A stretch of 64,000 nt of DNA from JAUQQI01 sp042408785 (lineage in GTDB: Bacteria > Chloroflexota > Dehalococcoidia > JAUQQI01): the NCBI GenBank assembly GCA_042408785.1, contig JBHOQU010000032.1, positions 1 through 64,000 on the forward strand, in the 5' to 3' direction. The notes beneath the pieces are model-generated. The model ran no database searches. It was not told the origin of the DNA and saw nothing but the letters and a program-made list of their open reading frames with translations. Of this stretch, positions 16,691 through 25,200 are shown piece after piece (positions within the stretch are counted from its first letter, which is position 1; every line of letters begins with the position of its first letter). The position numbers and the translations under genes are program-made.

Positions 16691-17650
16691 CTAGTCGTAG
16701 CGGATGCGGGGGTCCAGGACCCCGTAGGCCAGGTCGGCGATAAGGTTAAAGAGCACGACCAGCACCGCGTAGGCGAAAACGATGGCCATCACCACCGGGG
16801 TATCTTTGAGCTGAATGGAGCTTATCAGAAGGGAGCCGATCCCCGGTACCCGGAAGATCTGCTCGGTGACAATGGCGCCAGTAAAGATGCCCGGAATCTG
16901 CAGGGCCATGATGGTGACCACCGGGATCAGCGCATTGCGCAGGGCGTGACGGACGATAACGGCCCGCTCGGAAAGCCCCTTGGCCCGGGCCACGTGGATG
17001 TAGTCCATCCGAATCACGTCGAGCATGGAGGCCCGGACGTACCTGGTAAGGACCGCCCCCTCAAAGAGGGCCAGCACCATGATGGGCATGGCCGCATGGC
17101 GCAGGACCTCCAAAAACCAGGCCGGACCGGCGGCCTGAACGTTGGTGGTAAAAACCATGGGCAGCCAGCGCAGGTAAATGCTGAAAACCAGGATGAAGAT
17201 AAGGCCGGTAAAGAAGGTGGGCAGGGAAAACCCGATAAACGCCAAGGTGGTGGCCACGTTGTCCAGCCAGGAGTACTGGCGGACGGCCGAGATGATCCCG
17301 ACCGGCAGGGCAATCAGGAGGGCCAGGATGTAGGCGGTGCCCATCACGAAAAGGGTGGTGGGGAGGCGCTGCCAGATGAGCTGGGTCACATCCACCCGGC
17401 TGACAAAGGAGTAGCCGAGGTTGCCCCGGAGGAGGGAGGTCAGCCACTTGACGTAGCGGATGTGAATCGGGTCGTCCATGCCCAGCTGCCGCCGGAGGTT
17501 TTCCCGGACCTCCACCGGGACGTTGGGGTTGAGGGCCAGCTCGGCGAAGGGGTCGCCGGGGGCCAGGGAAAGAATTGTGAAAAGGATCAGGCTGATGCCG
17601 AGGAGGGTCGGCACGGCGATAATCAGCCGGCGGATAAGGTACTTCGTCAA
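16691..17650 (-). CDS. Dipeptide/oligopeptide ABC transporter permease, DppB type
   Basis: 319 residues. It begins with YLIRRLIIAVPTLLGISLILF, the standard DppB/OppB first helix, and the EAA loop reads DYIHVARAKGLSERAVIVRHALRN-like (shown in part). It ends VLDPRIRYD, also typical. It pairs with the DppC-type permease downstream and the binding protein upstream in a three-gene operon transcribed leftward. Substrate class (peptides, nickel or sugars) cannot be fixed from permeases alone. Confidence 0.92.
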   Translation of the reverse strand: MTKYLIRRLIIAVPTLLGISLILFTILSLAPGDPFAELALNPNVPVEVRENLRRQLGMDDPIHIRYVKWLTSLLRGNLGYSFVSRVDVTQLIWQRLPTTLFVMGTAYILALLIALPVGIISAVRQYSWLDNVATTLAFIGFSLPTFFTGLIFILVFSIYLRWLPMVFTTNVQAAGPAWFLEVLRHAAMPIMVLALFEGAVLTRYVRASMLDVIRMDYIHVARAKGLSERAVIVRHALRNALIPVVTIMALQIPGIFTGAIVTEQIFRVPGIGSLLISSIQLKDTPVVMAIVFAYAVLVVLFNLIADLAYGVLDPRIRYD

Positions 17651-17696
17651 CCCCGAACCCCCCCGACGCTCCGGCCGAGGCCCGCCCGGCCTGCCC

Positions 17697-19511
17697 CTAA
17701 CTTACCCGGTACCAGTAGGCCAGCTTCCAGAGGTTCGAATCCCACGCCGTCAGGTCCATTCCCCGCAGGTTATTCTTGGCGGCAGCCTGCCCGTTGCGGT
17801 TGACGATGGGGATAATCACCACGTCGTCAATGACCATCTGGTTCATTCGTTTGATGAGGTCGGCCCGCTTGACCGGGTCCATCTCGGTCCGGGCCTGGTT
17901 CCAGAGCCGGTCGTACTCCGGGTTCTGGTAGCGTTCGATGTTGCGGCCGGACCAGTTGTTCGCCTTCTGGGCCACCTGCCAGGAGGTCCACTTTTCCAGA
18001 AAGGCCTGGGGGTCGGGCGAGCCCGGTCCGGTGGTGTACATTTGCATGTCGGCATAAAAGTGGGAGTAGGTGTCGGGGTTGCCGGGGTCGCTGGAGAAGA
18101 AGACGTCGGAGACGACGGCCTTAAGCTCAACCTCGACCCCGATGGACTCCAGGTCCTTTTTGATGATGGCCTGGGTTTTTTGCCGCACCGGGTTAACCGA
18201 GGTCTGAAAGAGCACCTTCATTCGCCTGCCGTCCTTCTGGCGGACGCCGTCCGGACCCCGCCGCCACCCGGCCTCGTCCAGCATCCGGGCGGCCTTTTCC
18301 AGGTTGAACTCCCAGCGGCCCCCTTCGGGCACGTACTTTTTGGGGTTGAAGACCATGTAAATGCCGACCTCGCCCCCGGCGCCGTAAAGCTCGTCGACGA
18401 TAAGCTTGCGGTTTACGGTGTAGCTGAAGGCTTTGCGGACGGTGGGGTCGCTGAAGAAGGGGTGCCTGGTCTTGATGCTGGAGCGCTCCCCGTCCACCTC
18501 GGTCCAGGGGTCGGTGTAGTTGAGCTGAATATGCTCGGTGCTGGAGCCGGGATAATTGATCACCCGGCCGATGCCGTATTTTTCTAAGCTGGCCAAAACG
18601 TCCCACTCCACCTGCATGTTCCAGGCGAAGTCGTATTCGCCCGTCTGGAGCACGGCCCGGGCGGCCGAAGGGGCATCGCCCCCGCCCTTGAGCTCGAGGC
18701 GGTCGAAGAATGGCCGGTTGGGCACGTGGTATTTGTCGTTGATCTCGGCGATGATGATGTCGCCCGGCCGGAACTCGACAAGTTTGTAGGGGCCGGTTCC
18801 CACCGGCTTTAAGTTATAGGGCGAGTTGCGGGAATTCTGCCCCTTGTAGGGGGCGGTCAGGTGCTTGGGAAGGATATGGCCACTGCCCCCGACAAAGGGC
18901 GCATGCCAGATGGGAGTCGGCTCCTGGAAGACGATTTTGACCGTATAGTCGTCGAGTTTTTCGACCACCTGGATGTTGGTGTAGTTGCCCCGGGTTGTGG
19001 CGGCCGTGGCCGGGTCCATGACGTATTCCCAGGTGAAGACGACGTCGTCGGCCGTGAACGGCTGCCCGTCGTGCCAGACCACCCCCTGCTTAAGACGCCA
19101 GATGACCCACCGGCCCTCCCGGTCGAGGGTACCCTTCTCGACGCTGGGAACTTCAGCGGCCAGGATGGGGAAAACCTCACCGTCAGGGTCGTAGGCGGCC
19201 AGAGGTTCGGTAAAGATGCGGGAGCCGTCGAAATCTTTGGTCCCGGTGGAGAGGTGGGCATTGAGAATCACCGGCGCCTGCCACCAGAGCAGCTTAAGGA
19301 GCCCACCCCCACCCCGACGGGTGGGCTGGAACTCCTCCTTCGGGGCTTGGGGTTGGGCCGGGGCCGCCGGGGCCGGGGCACAGGCCTGGAGGATGCTCAC
19401 GATGAGGGGCATGGATATGCCGGCCCCGAGCAGGGTGTGAATGAACTGCCGACGGGTTATGCGGCCCGCCCTGAACTCTTCAACCAGTTCCTGAACGGTC
19501 CAGTCCGACAT
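17697..19511 (-). CDS. Family 5 extracellular solute-binding lipoprotein with Tat-type signal
   Basis: 604 residues. The leader has TRRQFIHTLLGAG, a twin-arginine motif, and then a lipobox LQAC, so it is probably exported folded by Tat and lipid-anchored through Cys after Lgt action. A Pro/Ala-rich linker follows. The mature part is an SBP_bac_5 protein (peptide/nickel binding type), with WHDGQPFTADDVVFTWEY and DIVIAEINDKYH-like segments and GTGPYKL. It delivers substrate to the DppB/DppC permeases encoded downstream. GGGAGGC precedes ATG. Two possible promoters lie upstream. Confidence 0.93.
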   Translation of the reverse strand: MSDWTVQELVEEFRAGRITRRQFIHTLLGAGISMPLIVSILQACAPAPAAPAQPQAPKEEFQPTRRGGGGLLKLLWWQAPVILNAHLSTGTKDFDGSRIFTEPLAAYDPDGEVFPILAAEVPSVEKGTLDREGRWVIWRLKQGVVWHDGQPFTADDVVFTWEYVMDPATAATTRGNYTNIQVVEKLDDYTVKIVFQEPTPIWHAPFVGGSGHILPKHLTAPYKGQNSRNSPYNLKPVGTGPYKLVEFRPGDIIIAEINDKYHVPNRPFFDRLELKGGGDAPSAARAVLQTGEYDFAWNMQVEWDVLASLEKYGIGRVINYPGSSTEHIQLNYTDPWTEVDGERSSIKTRHPFFSDPTVRKAFSYTVNRKLIVDELYGAGGEVGIYMVFNPKKYVPEGGRWEFNLEKAARMLDEAGWRRGPDGVRQKDGRRMKVLFQTSVNPVRQKTQAIIKKDLESIGVEVELKAVVSDVFFSSDPGNPDTYSHFYADMQMYTTGPGSPDPQAFLEKWTSWQVAQKANNWSGRNIERYQNPEYDRLWNQARTEMDPVKRADLIKRMNQMVIDDVVIIPIVNRNGQAAAKNNLRGMDLTAWDSNLWKLAYWYRVS

Positions 19512-19573
19512 GGGCCTGCCTCCCAGGACTTTATTTTATACTGTGCGGAACCCCCAGCTGTTATTTCGGCACG

Positions 19574-19603
19574 AGTTTAGCAGGACCCCTTGGCCTTTGT
19601 CAA
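19574..19603 (-). promoter_or_regulatory. Promoter for the peptide transporter operon
   Basis: On the minus strand TTGACA (19603-19598) is followed after 18 bases by TAAACT (19579-19574). A second -10-like TATAAA sits at 19540-19535. The first would give a leader of about 55 bases before the binding-protein ATG. Confidence 0.6.
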
Positions 19604-19645
19604 ATTTGGCCAGGCCTTGGGCATTTTGCGCTAAAAATCACGGTA

Positions 19646-19674
19646 TTGACGAACCGCCCGCGATGGTTTATATT
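19646..19674 (+). promoter_or_regulatory. Strong sigma-70-type promoter of the small Cys-rich gene
   Basis: TTGACG at 19646-19651, exactly 17 bases, then TATATT at 19669-19674. Predicted transcription start is near 19681, inside the palindrome that follows directly. This is one of the best promoters in the window. Confidence 0.75.
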
Positions 19675-19679
19675 AGCAG

Positions 19680-19703
19680 TAGTAGTTGACCAGTCAACTA
19701 CTA
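19680..19703. promoter_or_regulatory. 24-bp palindromic operator over the transcription start
   Basis: Half-site TAGTAGTTGAC (19680-19690) and its exact reverse complement (19693-19703) flank a 2-base centre. An 11-bp perfect dyad right after a -10 box is the usual layout for a repressor of the TetR or MarR type. No such regulator is encoded in the window, so it would act in trans. Confidence 0.7.
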
Positions 19704-19724
19704 AATTCGGTTGGGGGGCAAAGC

Positions 19725-19910
19725 ATGTGCATCACTTGCGGGTGTGGTGAGCCGGAGGCAAACCACGGCAACCCCAGGCACATCACCTTGAGCCAGTTCA
19801 GGCAGGCCGCTGAAGCCGCCGAAATCGACATGGACCAGCTCCTCAAGCACATCGTCGAGGGTTTTCGCCGGTTCGCCGGAGTGCGCAACGTTCCCGAGTA
19901 CCGGCAGTAA
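19725..19910 (+). CDS. Small Cys-rich conserved protein (61 aa)
   Basis: 61 residues. The N-terminus is MCITCGCGEPEANHGNPRHIT, with three cysteines and two histidines in the first 20 residues, followed by a helical part (residues 21-60). The CxxCxC pattern right at the start, joined to a short helix, resembles small uncharacterised proteins I recall from cyanobacteria and others beginning MCLTCGCG. A metal- or redox-sensing role is plausible but unproven. GGGGGG lies upstream of the ATG. It has its own strong promoter with an operator and is followed by a hairpin, so it is a monocistronic, regulated gene. Confidence 0.75.
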   Translation: MCITCGCGEPEANHGNPRHITLSQFRQAAEAAEIDMDQLLKHIVEGFRRFAGVRNVPEYRQ

Positions 19911-19930
19911 AAGCCGCACCGGCAAACTTC

Positions 19931-19957
19931 CCGGCCCGGGAGATCCTCCAGGGCCGG
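19931..19957 (+). terminator. Hairpin downstream of the small Cys-rich gene
   Basis: CCGGCCC (19931-19937) pairs with GGGCCGG (19951-19957), with an inner GGAG/CTCC pairing and one mismatch. CCTTTCC follows, a short T-run. It starts 20 bases after the stop codon. Confidence 0.6.
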
Positions 19958-19998
19958 CCTTTCCGGCTCGGGCAACCCAACAGGTCCCGAACGCCGGC

Positions 19999-20088
19999 GG
20001 TGCCTATGGCCTGGCCCTTATGGTGGGCAACTACATCGGCGGCCAGCTCGTTTACCGGCACGGCCTGCGGGTAAGTACTGAGCTGTAA
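19999..20088 (+). pseudogene. Remnant of a DUF2231-like membrane protein gene (C-terminus only)
   Basis: The frame ending at TAA 20086-20088 encodes GAYGLALMVGNYIGGQLVYR followed by HGLRVSTEL. The GG-[EQ]-LVYRHG signature with a preceding hydrophobic segment is what the last helix of DUF2231 membrane proteins looks like. Upstream the frame stays open to 19912 but turns into Pro/Gly-rich sequence that matches no family and includes the hairpin. There is no start codon with a ribosome site. I read it as a decayed or truncated gene left after deletion between 19911 and 20000. Confidence 0.4.
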
Positions 20089-20184
20089 GTTTCGGCGGGT
20101 TTACCCTGCCCGAGGGGGTATAATGCTATTAGCAAAACAATTCTGGGTCCGGCCGATGCCGGGCAAAGGGGTGGCGCCTCCAGT

Positions 20185-21072
20185 ATGGGTCCGGAAGAAC
20201 GCGGCGACGGCTACAAAGTCTATGCCATCGAGGAATATCGGGTCAGGTCTGAACCCTTCTACCTGCCCATCAAAGACGAGGTCGAAATTTTCGAGACGGC
20301 CTATGCCGAAAAGCTTCCCGTCCTGCTAAAGGGCCCCACCGGCTGTGGGAAGACCCGCTTCGTCGAGTACATGGCCTATCGGCTGGGCCGTCCCCTTACC
20401 CGCATCAGCCGCAGGGACGAGCGGGCCTCGCCCAACGGCCTGCCCCTGGTCACGGTCGCCTGTCACGAGGACCTGACTGCCAGCGACCTGGTAGGCCGCT
20501 ATCTCCTGGAGGGCGAGACCACCCGCTGGGTGGACGGCCCCCTGACCAAGGCCGTTAAGGCCGGGGCTATCTGCTACCTGGATGAGATCGTCGAGGCCCG
20601 CAAGGATACGACGGTCCTCATCCACCCCCTCACCGACCACCGGCGGATCCTCCCCATCGAAAAGCGGGGCGAGGTCATCGAGGCCCACGAGGGCTTCCTG
20701 CTGGTCATATCGTATAACCCCGGCTACCAGAGCGCCCTTAAGGACCTCAAGCACTCGACCCGCCAGCGGTTCGTCGCCATCGAGTTCGACTACCCGCCCA
20801 GGGAGCACGAGACCAGGATCATCGCCCACGAGGCCGGGGTCGATGATGAGACGGCCGCCCGCCTGGCCAAGCTGGGGGAGAAGGTCCGCAACCTCCGCGA
20901 GCACGGTCTCGAGGAGGGGGTGAGCACCCGGCTCCTCATCTACGCCGGCAAGCTCATCCGCCGGGGAATCCCGCCCCGCAAAGCCTGTCAGGTGGCCGTT
21001 GTCTGGGCCCTCACCGACGACCGAGAGGTCCAGCGCAGCCTCGAAGAGGTCGTCTCCAGCATCTTCGAGTAG
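20185..21072 (+). CDS. CbbQ/NorQ/NirQ-family AAA+ ATPase, orphan
   Basis: 295 residues. Walker A is GPTGCGKT (50-57), Walker B is AICYLDEIVEARKDTT, and sensor motif ISYNPGYQS follows. The segment CHEDLTASDLVGRY and the C-terminal CbbQ_C-like part (YPPREHETRIIAHE) place it in the CbbQ/NirQ/NorQ/GvpN group of MoxR ATPases. Members activate or load metal into an enzyme with a VWA partner (CbbO/NorD), but no such partner or client enzyme is adjacent. A TATAAT at 20119-20124 may be its -10. It ends one base before the convergent FAH gene stop. Confidence 0.87.
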   Translation: MGPEERGDGYKVYAIEEYRVRSEPFYLPIKDEVEIFETAYAEKLPVLLKGPTGCGKTRFVEYMAYRLGRPLTRISRRDERASPNGLPLVTVACHEDLTASDLVGRYLLEGETTRWVDGPLTKAVKAGAICYLDEIVEARKDTTVLIHPLTDHRRILPIEKRGEVIEAHEGFLLVISYNPGYQSALKDLKHSTRQRFVAIEFDYPPREHETRIIAHEAGVDDETAARLAKLGEKVRNLREHGLEEGVSTRLLIYAGKLIRRGIPPRKACQVAVVWALTDDREVQRSLEEVVSSIFE

Positions 21073-21073
21073 G

Positions 21074-21838
21074 TCAGTCTTCGCCCCGGACCGGGTTTCG
21101 CAGGACCCCGATTCCGGTTATCTCCACCTCGATCAGGTCCCCCGGCCGGATCTCCGGGGTCTCCCCCGGCGTGCCGGTGAAGATGAGGTCGCCCGGCTCC
21201 AGGGTCATGTGCCGGCTGATGGCGGCGACGAGGCTGGGGACGTCGAAGACCAGCTCGCCGGTGCTTGACTGCTGTCGGACAACCCCGTTTACCCGGGTGG
21301 TGAGGGTCAGGGCGGCGGGGTCCAGGCCGGTGGCGATTGCCGGCCCGATGGGGCTGAAGGTGTCGGAGCCCTTGGCCCGCCACCACTGCCGGTCGCCCCG
21401 CTGCCAGACTCGGGCCGAGATGTCAAAGCCGCAGGTGTAGCCCAGGACGTAGTCGAGCGCCTCTTCCGGCCGGACGTTCCGGGCCCGCCGGCCGATAACC
21501 ACCACCAGCTCCCCCTCGGCATCCACCCGCCCGGCCTCGGCCGGGATGATTACCGGCTCATCCGGGCCGATGACCGAGGATGGGGGCTTTAAGAAGAGCT
21601 CGGGCTTGCTGGGAACGGGGGAGTTGATGGCGTGGCTGGGGTAATTTACGGCCGCGGCCAGGATCTTGCCCGGAATCACCGGGGCCAAAAGGCGCACTTC
21701 CGCAAGCCTGAGAACCCGGTCGGTCAGCCGGTCGGCCGGGTCGCCTTCAAACGGGGAGCCGGCCAGGACCCGGACCAGGTCGTCCGCAATGACGCCGTGG
21801 TAAACCTCGCTGTCGGCTTTAAACCTGACGAATTTCAC
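21074..21838 (-). CDS. Fumarylacetoacetate hydrolase-family protein
   Basis: 254 residues. The short N-terminal domain (KFVRFKADSEVYHGVI) leads into the FAH catalytic fold. Metal ligands are visible as the Glu residues of VDAEGELVVVIG and the Asp of GYTCGFDISARVWQ; IFTGTPGETPEIRPGD is the usual C-terminal block. Such enzymes hydrolyse, decarboxylate or tautomerise small beta-diketo or oxaloacetate-like acids. The size fits the bifunctional isomerase/decarboxylase and YcgM-like subgroup rather than true FAH. Single gene, convergent with the AAA ATPase. Confidence 0.87.
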   Translation of the reverse strand: MKFVRFKADSEVYHGVIADDLVRVLAGSPFEGDPADRLTDRVLRLAEVRLLAPVIPGKILAAAVNYPSHAINSPVPSKPELFLKPPSSVIGPDEPVIIPAEAGRVDAEGELVVVIGRRARNVRPEEALDYVLGYTCGFDISARVWQRGDRQWWRAKGSDTFSPIGPAIATGLDPAALTLTTRVNGVVRQQSSTGELVFDVPSLVAAISRHMTLEPGDLIFTGTPGETPEIRPGDLIEVEITGIGVLRNPVRGED

Positions 21839-21877
21839 CGGTTCCTGCCCTCGCCGAAAGGATAGGTCTGCGCAAGT

Positions 21878-22471
21878 CTACCAGGATTCGGGGGTGGCCG
21901 CAAGGCGGGCCAGGTCTTCGGCAACCTCCAGCAGGCTCCGGACCACTACCACATTGGGCGGGTAGGGTAAGCCCCGGTTCATAAGCCACCGCCGCAGATA
22001 GACCCGCCGCAGGCTGTTCTGGGCCAGGTAAATGGCCGTCGGGCCGTCGTCGTCGCAATGCTCCCGGGCCCCCACTTGTCGGGCCGCCAGCAGTTTAAAG
22101 CGGGCGGTGCTCAGCCGGGTGTTGTTAAGCCGGATGCCACTGATATACTGGCGAAGTCCGTGCCGCTCAAGCCACCGTTCCACCCAGGGCCTGGCCAGCT
22201 CCTTCCGGCCGCTCACCAGGATAATCTGCCGGTAGCCGGCGATGGCGGCCAGCCCTTCCCGGGCGTCGGGCATGCTGGTCCGGCCGGCATACCGGAGCCA
22301 TTCGATGGCAAGCCAGATGAGGCGCCCGATTCCCCGAAGTTCCAGCGGCGGGCCGACGTCGTCGGGCGGCTGGCGCTCCAGGCGGCGGCCGATTCCCAGG
22401 TTCAGGCCCAGGGGCGGGCGGCACAGGACGCCGTCCAGGTCGCAGGTGAAGACCGGCCGGTCGGCCGACAT
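21878..22471 (-). CDS. HAD-like hydrolase, small uncharacterised type
   Basis: 197 residues. The N-terminal FTCDLDGVLCRPP contains the DxDGx nucleophile motif of HAD hydrolases. Motif II may be ILVSGR (Ser), followed by a helix with K, and HCDDDGPTAIYLA may supply the acidic motif IV. The chain between has an amphipathic cap. Substrate unknown. It lies 6 bases after the end of the PBP1 gene and reads the same way, so both are probably on one transcript. Confidence 0.7.
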   Translation of the reverse strand: MSADRPVFTCDLDGVLCRPPLGLNLGIGRRLERQPPDDVGPPLELRGIGRLIWLAIEWLRYAGRTSMPDAREGLAAIAGYRQIILVSGRKELARPWVERWLERHGLRQYISGIRLNNTRLSTARFKLLAARQVGAREHCDDDGPTAIYLAQNSLRRVYLRRWLMNRGLPYPPNVVVVRSLLEVAEDLARLAATPESW

Positions 22472-22477
22472 TGCCGC

Positions 22478-25153
22478 CTAGTCTTTGCGGACGGCAATCT
22501 TGACTTGGGTGCCCGGCGGCACCGCCGTCCCGGGGGGCGGGTCGCTGCTCAGAACGCAGCCCACGCACACCCGGTTTAAAACCTCGTCCGGGATGCCCAT
22601 TCCCCGCCCCTGGTAGGTTACCGTCGGGAAATTAACCAGCCCGGCCTGCTGAATAAGCTGTTTGGCCTCGGCTTCAGGCCGGCCGATGACGTTGGGCACC
22701 GTGACGCTTGGGCCGGCGCTCACCACCAGGGTGACGGCAGTGCCTGGGGTGAGCTGGGTCCCGGGGGCAGGGCTCTGCGATATCACCTGGCCAGGCGGTG
22801 CCTGATTACTAGGCCTGCTCTGCTGGTTCACTTCCAGGTCCAGGCTCTCCAGGATGGCAAGGGCGTCCTGGATCGGGCGGCCGACGACGGACGGCATCAC
22901 CAGCGGGCCGCCGCTTCGGGGTGGGGTGGGGCTGGGCGTCCCGGTGGGGGCAGCCCCGGGGGTCGCTGTCGGGGTGGGGGTCTGGGGCCTTATCGTCGGC
23001 CCGGGCACCGGCTTCTGGTCCTTGATAAACCAGTCGGTGACCGGCGTGCAGCCCCGGCGGCCCTGGCTTCCGTCGGACCCGGCCTGGTCGCGCCCCGGCT
23101 CGTCATTCTGGGGTCGGCCGGCGGTCGGGGTGGCGGTGGGGTTAATGGGGAGGCCGGTCTCGGCGCATACGGTCATCCGCACTACCCCCGGCGGGACCGG
23201 GAACTGTTTTACCGGCTTGTCCCGGTGGGCGTACTCCATGAAGCGGTTCCAGATGGGGCCCGAAGCCTGGATCCCGTAGATGGCCCCCATCGGCGACCCG
23301 TCGGAGTTTCCCACCCAGACCCCCACCACCAGGTCCGGGGTATACCCGATCTGCCAGCCGTCCTGATTGTACTCGGTGGTGCCCGTTTTGGCCGCCGCCG
23401 GCCGGGAGGCCAGCTTAAGGAGGCTGTTGGGACCCCAGACGAAAGACCGGGCGTCGTTATCGGCCAGGATGTCGGTTATTAAAAAGGCCACCTCGGGCCG
23501 GAGCACCCGCTTCCCCGGCCCCGGCTTAAACTCCTCCAAGACCCGGCCCCGGTAGTCGGTGATTTTTAAAATCGCCACCGGGGGGTGCCGAACACCCTGG
23601 GCGGCAAAGACCCCGAAGGCGGAGGTCAGGTCCAGGAGCCGAACCTCGCAGCCGCCCAGGGTTATGCTTACGCCGCACTGGACGGGGTCCTCCCGCAGAA
23701 ATACCACCCCCATATCCTTGGCCAGCTCGATCATGTTCTCAACCCCAACGAACTGGACCGTCCGAATGGCCGGGATGTTCAGGGAGCCTGCCAGGGCCTT
23801 GCGGATAGGAATCGGCCCCCGGAATTTAAAGTCGTGGTTGTTCGGGCGGTAAACCCGGTTGCCGATGCGAATCTCGAGGGGCGAGTCGTCCACGATGGTG
23901 GCGGGGGTCCAGCCCCGCTCGAAGGCGGCCGCGTAGGTTATCGGCTTTATGGCCGATCCAGGCTGGCGGAAGGAGAGGGCCACATTCACCTGCCCGTCGA
24001 TGCTCCGGTCGTAGAAGTCGGCGCTGCCGACCATGGTCAGGATCTCGCCGGTGTTCGGGTTTATGGCCACCAGGGCGGCATTAGTCGCCCGGTAAGGCCG
24101 GATTTTGGGCATGTGCTCCCGAATTATCTGCTCGGCAGCCTGCTGAAGGTCCAGGTCGAGGGAGGTTATCACCTGCAGCCCCAGGTTAAAGACCGCCTGC
24201 TCCCCGTATTTCTGAATGAGGAGGTCCCGGACGTAGTTGACAAAGTGGGGCGCTTTGACCTCCTGCTTCGGCTCGGCAAAGTGCAGGGGCGCGGCCTTGG
24301 CCTCTTCGGCCTGCTCCGGGGTTATAAACCCGTGCTTGACCATCAGGTCCAGGACCACCCCCTGCCGCCGCTTGGTCAGGTCGAAGTTGGTAAAGGGATT
24401 ATAGTCGGCCGGGGCCTGGGGGATGCCGGCCAGCAGGGCGGCCTCGGCCAGGTTCAGCTCCTTGGCCGGCTTGCCGAAATAGGTCCGGGCCGCCGACTCA
24501 ATCCCGTAGGCGAGGTTCCCGTAGTAAACCTCATTAAGATACATCTCCAGGATCTGGTCTTTGGAGTACTGCTGGGATATTTCGTAGGCCAGAAGAAGCT
24601 CCTTGATTTTCCGGTTGATGGAAGGTGCCAGCCGCTCGTCCGGGTCGAAGAGGGCGTTCCGGACCAGCTGCATGGTTATGGTGCTCGCCCCCGACTCGAT
24701 CCGGCCCCCGGTGATGTTCTGGATGGCTGCCCGGAGGACGGCCTGCCAGTCGACCCCGGGGTTGGTGTAAAAGTTCGGGTCCTCGGTGGCCAGGGTTGCC
24801 TGAATGACCGCCGGCGAAACGTCTTTTAACGAGACCCAGATCCGGCGGCCGGCCCGGGGGTCAAAGAACTCGGCCAGCAGGTTGCCGTTGCGGTCGTAAA
24901 TGCGGGTAGACTGAAAGAGGGGCCGCTCAATGAGCCGTTCGGGGGCCGGAAGCTCATCCCTTATCTGCTGGTAGTAAACGGCCGCGGCTAAGGCAACCCC
25001 GCCCGTGGCCAGCAGGGTGAGCAGAAGGGCCAGGGCGAGGGCGCTTAAAATAACTCCCCACCGGCCGGGCCTTCGACCCCTCCTCCCGTTCATCGACTGC
25101 AGGGCCGTTCGGCGTCCGGCCCGGCCGTTTCGAGCTCCCCGGCTGCGTGCCAT
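22478..25153 (-). CDS. Class A penicillin-binding protein with two C-terminal PASTA domains
   Basis: 891 residues. A basic cytosolic start and one membrane helix (about 33-60) precede the glycosyltransferase 51 domain with catalytic E124-D125 in ATEDPNFYTNPG and the GGSTITMQLVRN-like block. The transpeptidase domain has S400-x2-K403 (SAIK), S457-L-N459 and K589-T-G-T-T. A Pro/Thr-rich linker (about 700-755) leads to two PASTA repeats (about 755-820 and 822-889), the second ending in SSDPPPGTAVPPGTQVKI-type sequence. It polymerises and cross-links peptidoglycan outside the membrane; PASTA domains probably sense muropeptides or lipid II. Confidence 0.96.
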   Translation of the reverse strand: MARSRGARNGRAGRRTALQSMNGRRGRRPGRWGVILSALALALLLTLLATGGVALAAAVYYQQIRDELPAPERLIERPLFQSTRIYDRNGNLLAEFFDPRAGRRIWVSLKDVSPAVIQATLATEDPNFYTNPGVDWQAVLRAAIQNITGGRIESGASTITMQLVRNALFDPDERLAPSINRKIKELLLAYEISQQYSKDQILEMYLNEVYYGNLAYGIESAARTYFGKPAKELNLAEAALLAGIPQAPADYNPFTNFDLTKRRQGVVLDLMVKHGFITPEQAEEAKAAPLHFAEPKQEVKAPHFVNYVRDLLIQKYGEQAVFNLGLQVITSLDLDLQQAAEQIIREHMPKIRPYRATNAALVAINPNTGEILTMVGSADFYDRSIDGQVNVALSFRQPGSAIKPITYAAAFERGWTPATIVDDSPLEIRIGNRVYRPNNHDFKFRGPIPIRKALAGSLNIPAIRTVQFVGVENMIELAKDMGVVFLREDPVQCGVSITLGGCEVRLLDLTSAFGVFAAQGVRHPPVAILKITDYRGRVLEEFKPGPGKRVLRPEVAFLITDILADNDARSFVWGPNSLLKLASRPAAAKTGTTEYNQDGWQIGYTPDLVVGVWVGNSDGSPMGAIYGIQASGPIWNRFMEYAHRDKPVKQFPVPPGVVRMTVCAETGLPINPTATPTAGRPQNDEPGRDQAGSDGSQGRRGCTPVTDWFIKDQKPVPGPTIRPQTPTPTATPGAAPTGTPSPTPPRSGGPLVMPSVVGRPIQDALAILESLDLEVNQQSRPSNQAPPGQVISQSPAPGTQLTPGTAVTLVVSAGPSVTVPNVIGRPEAEAKQLIQQAGLVNFPTVTYQGRGMGIPDEVLNRVCVGCVLSSDPPPGTAVPPGTQVKIAVRKD

Positions 25154-25200
25154 TCAACTGATATTTTAACCCGCGGCCGGGCCCGGGTGCCCGCCGGCGT

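Noticed and set aside
16280..17803. 500-codon open frame antisense to the dppB and dppC genes
   Set aside because: Very rich in Gly, His, Asp and Gln; no start context; opposite two typical permeases.
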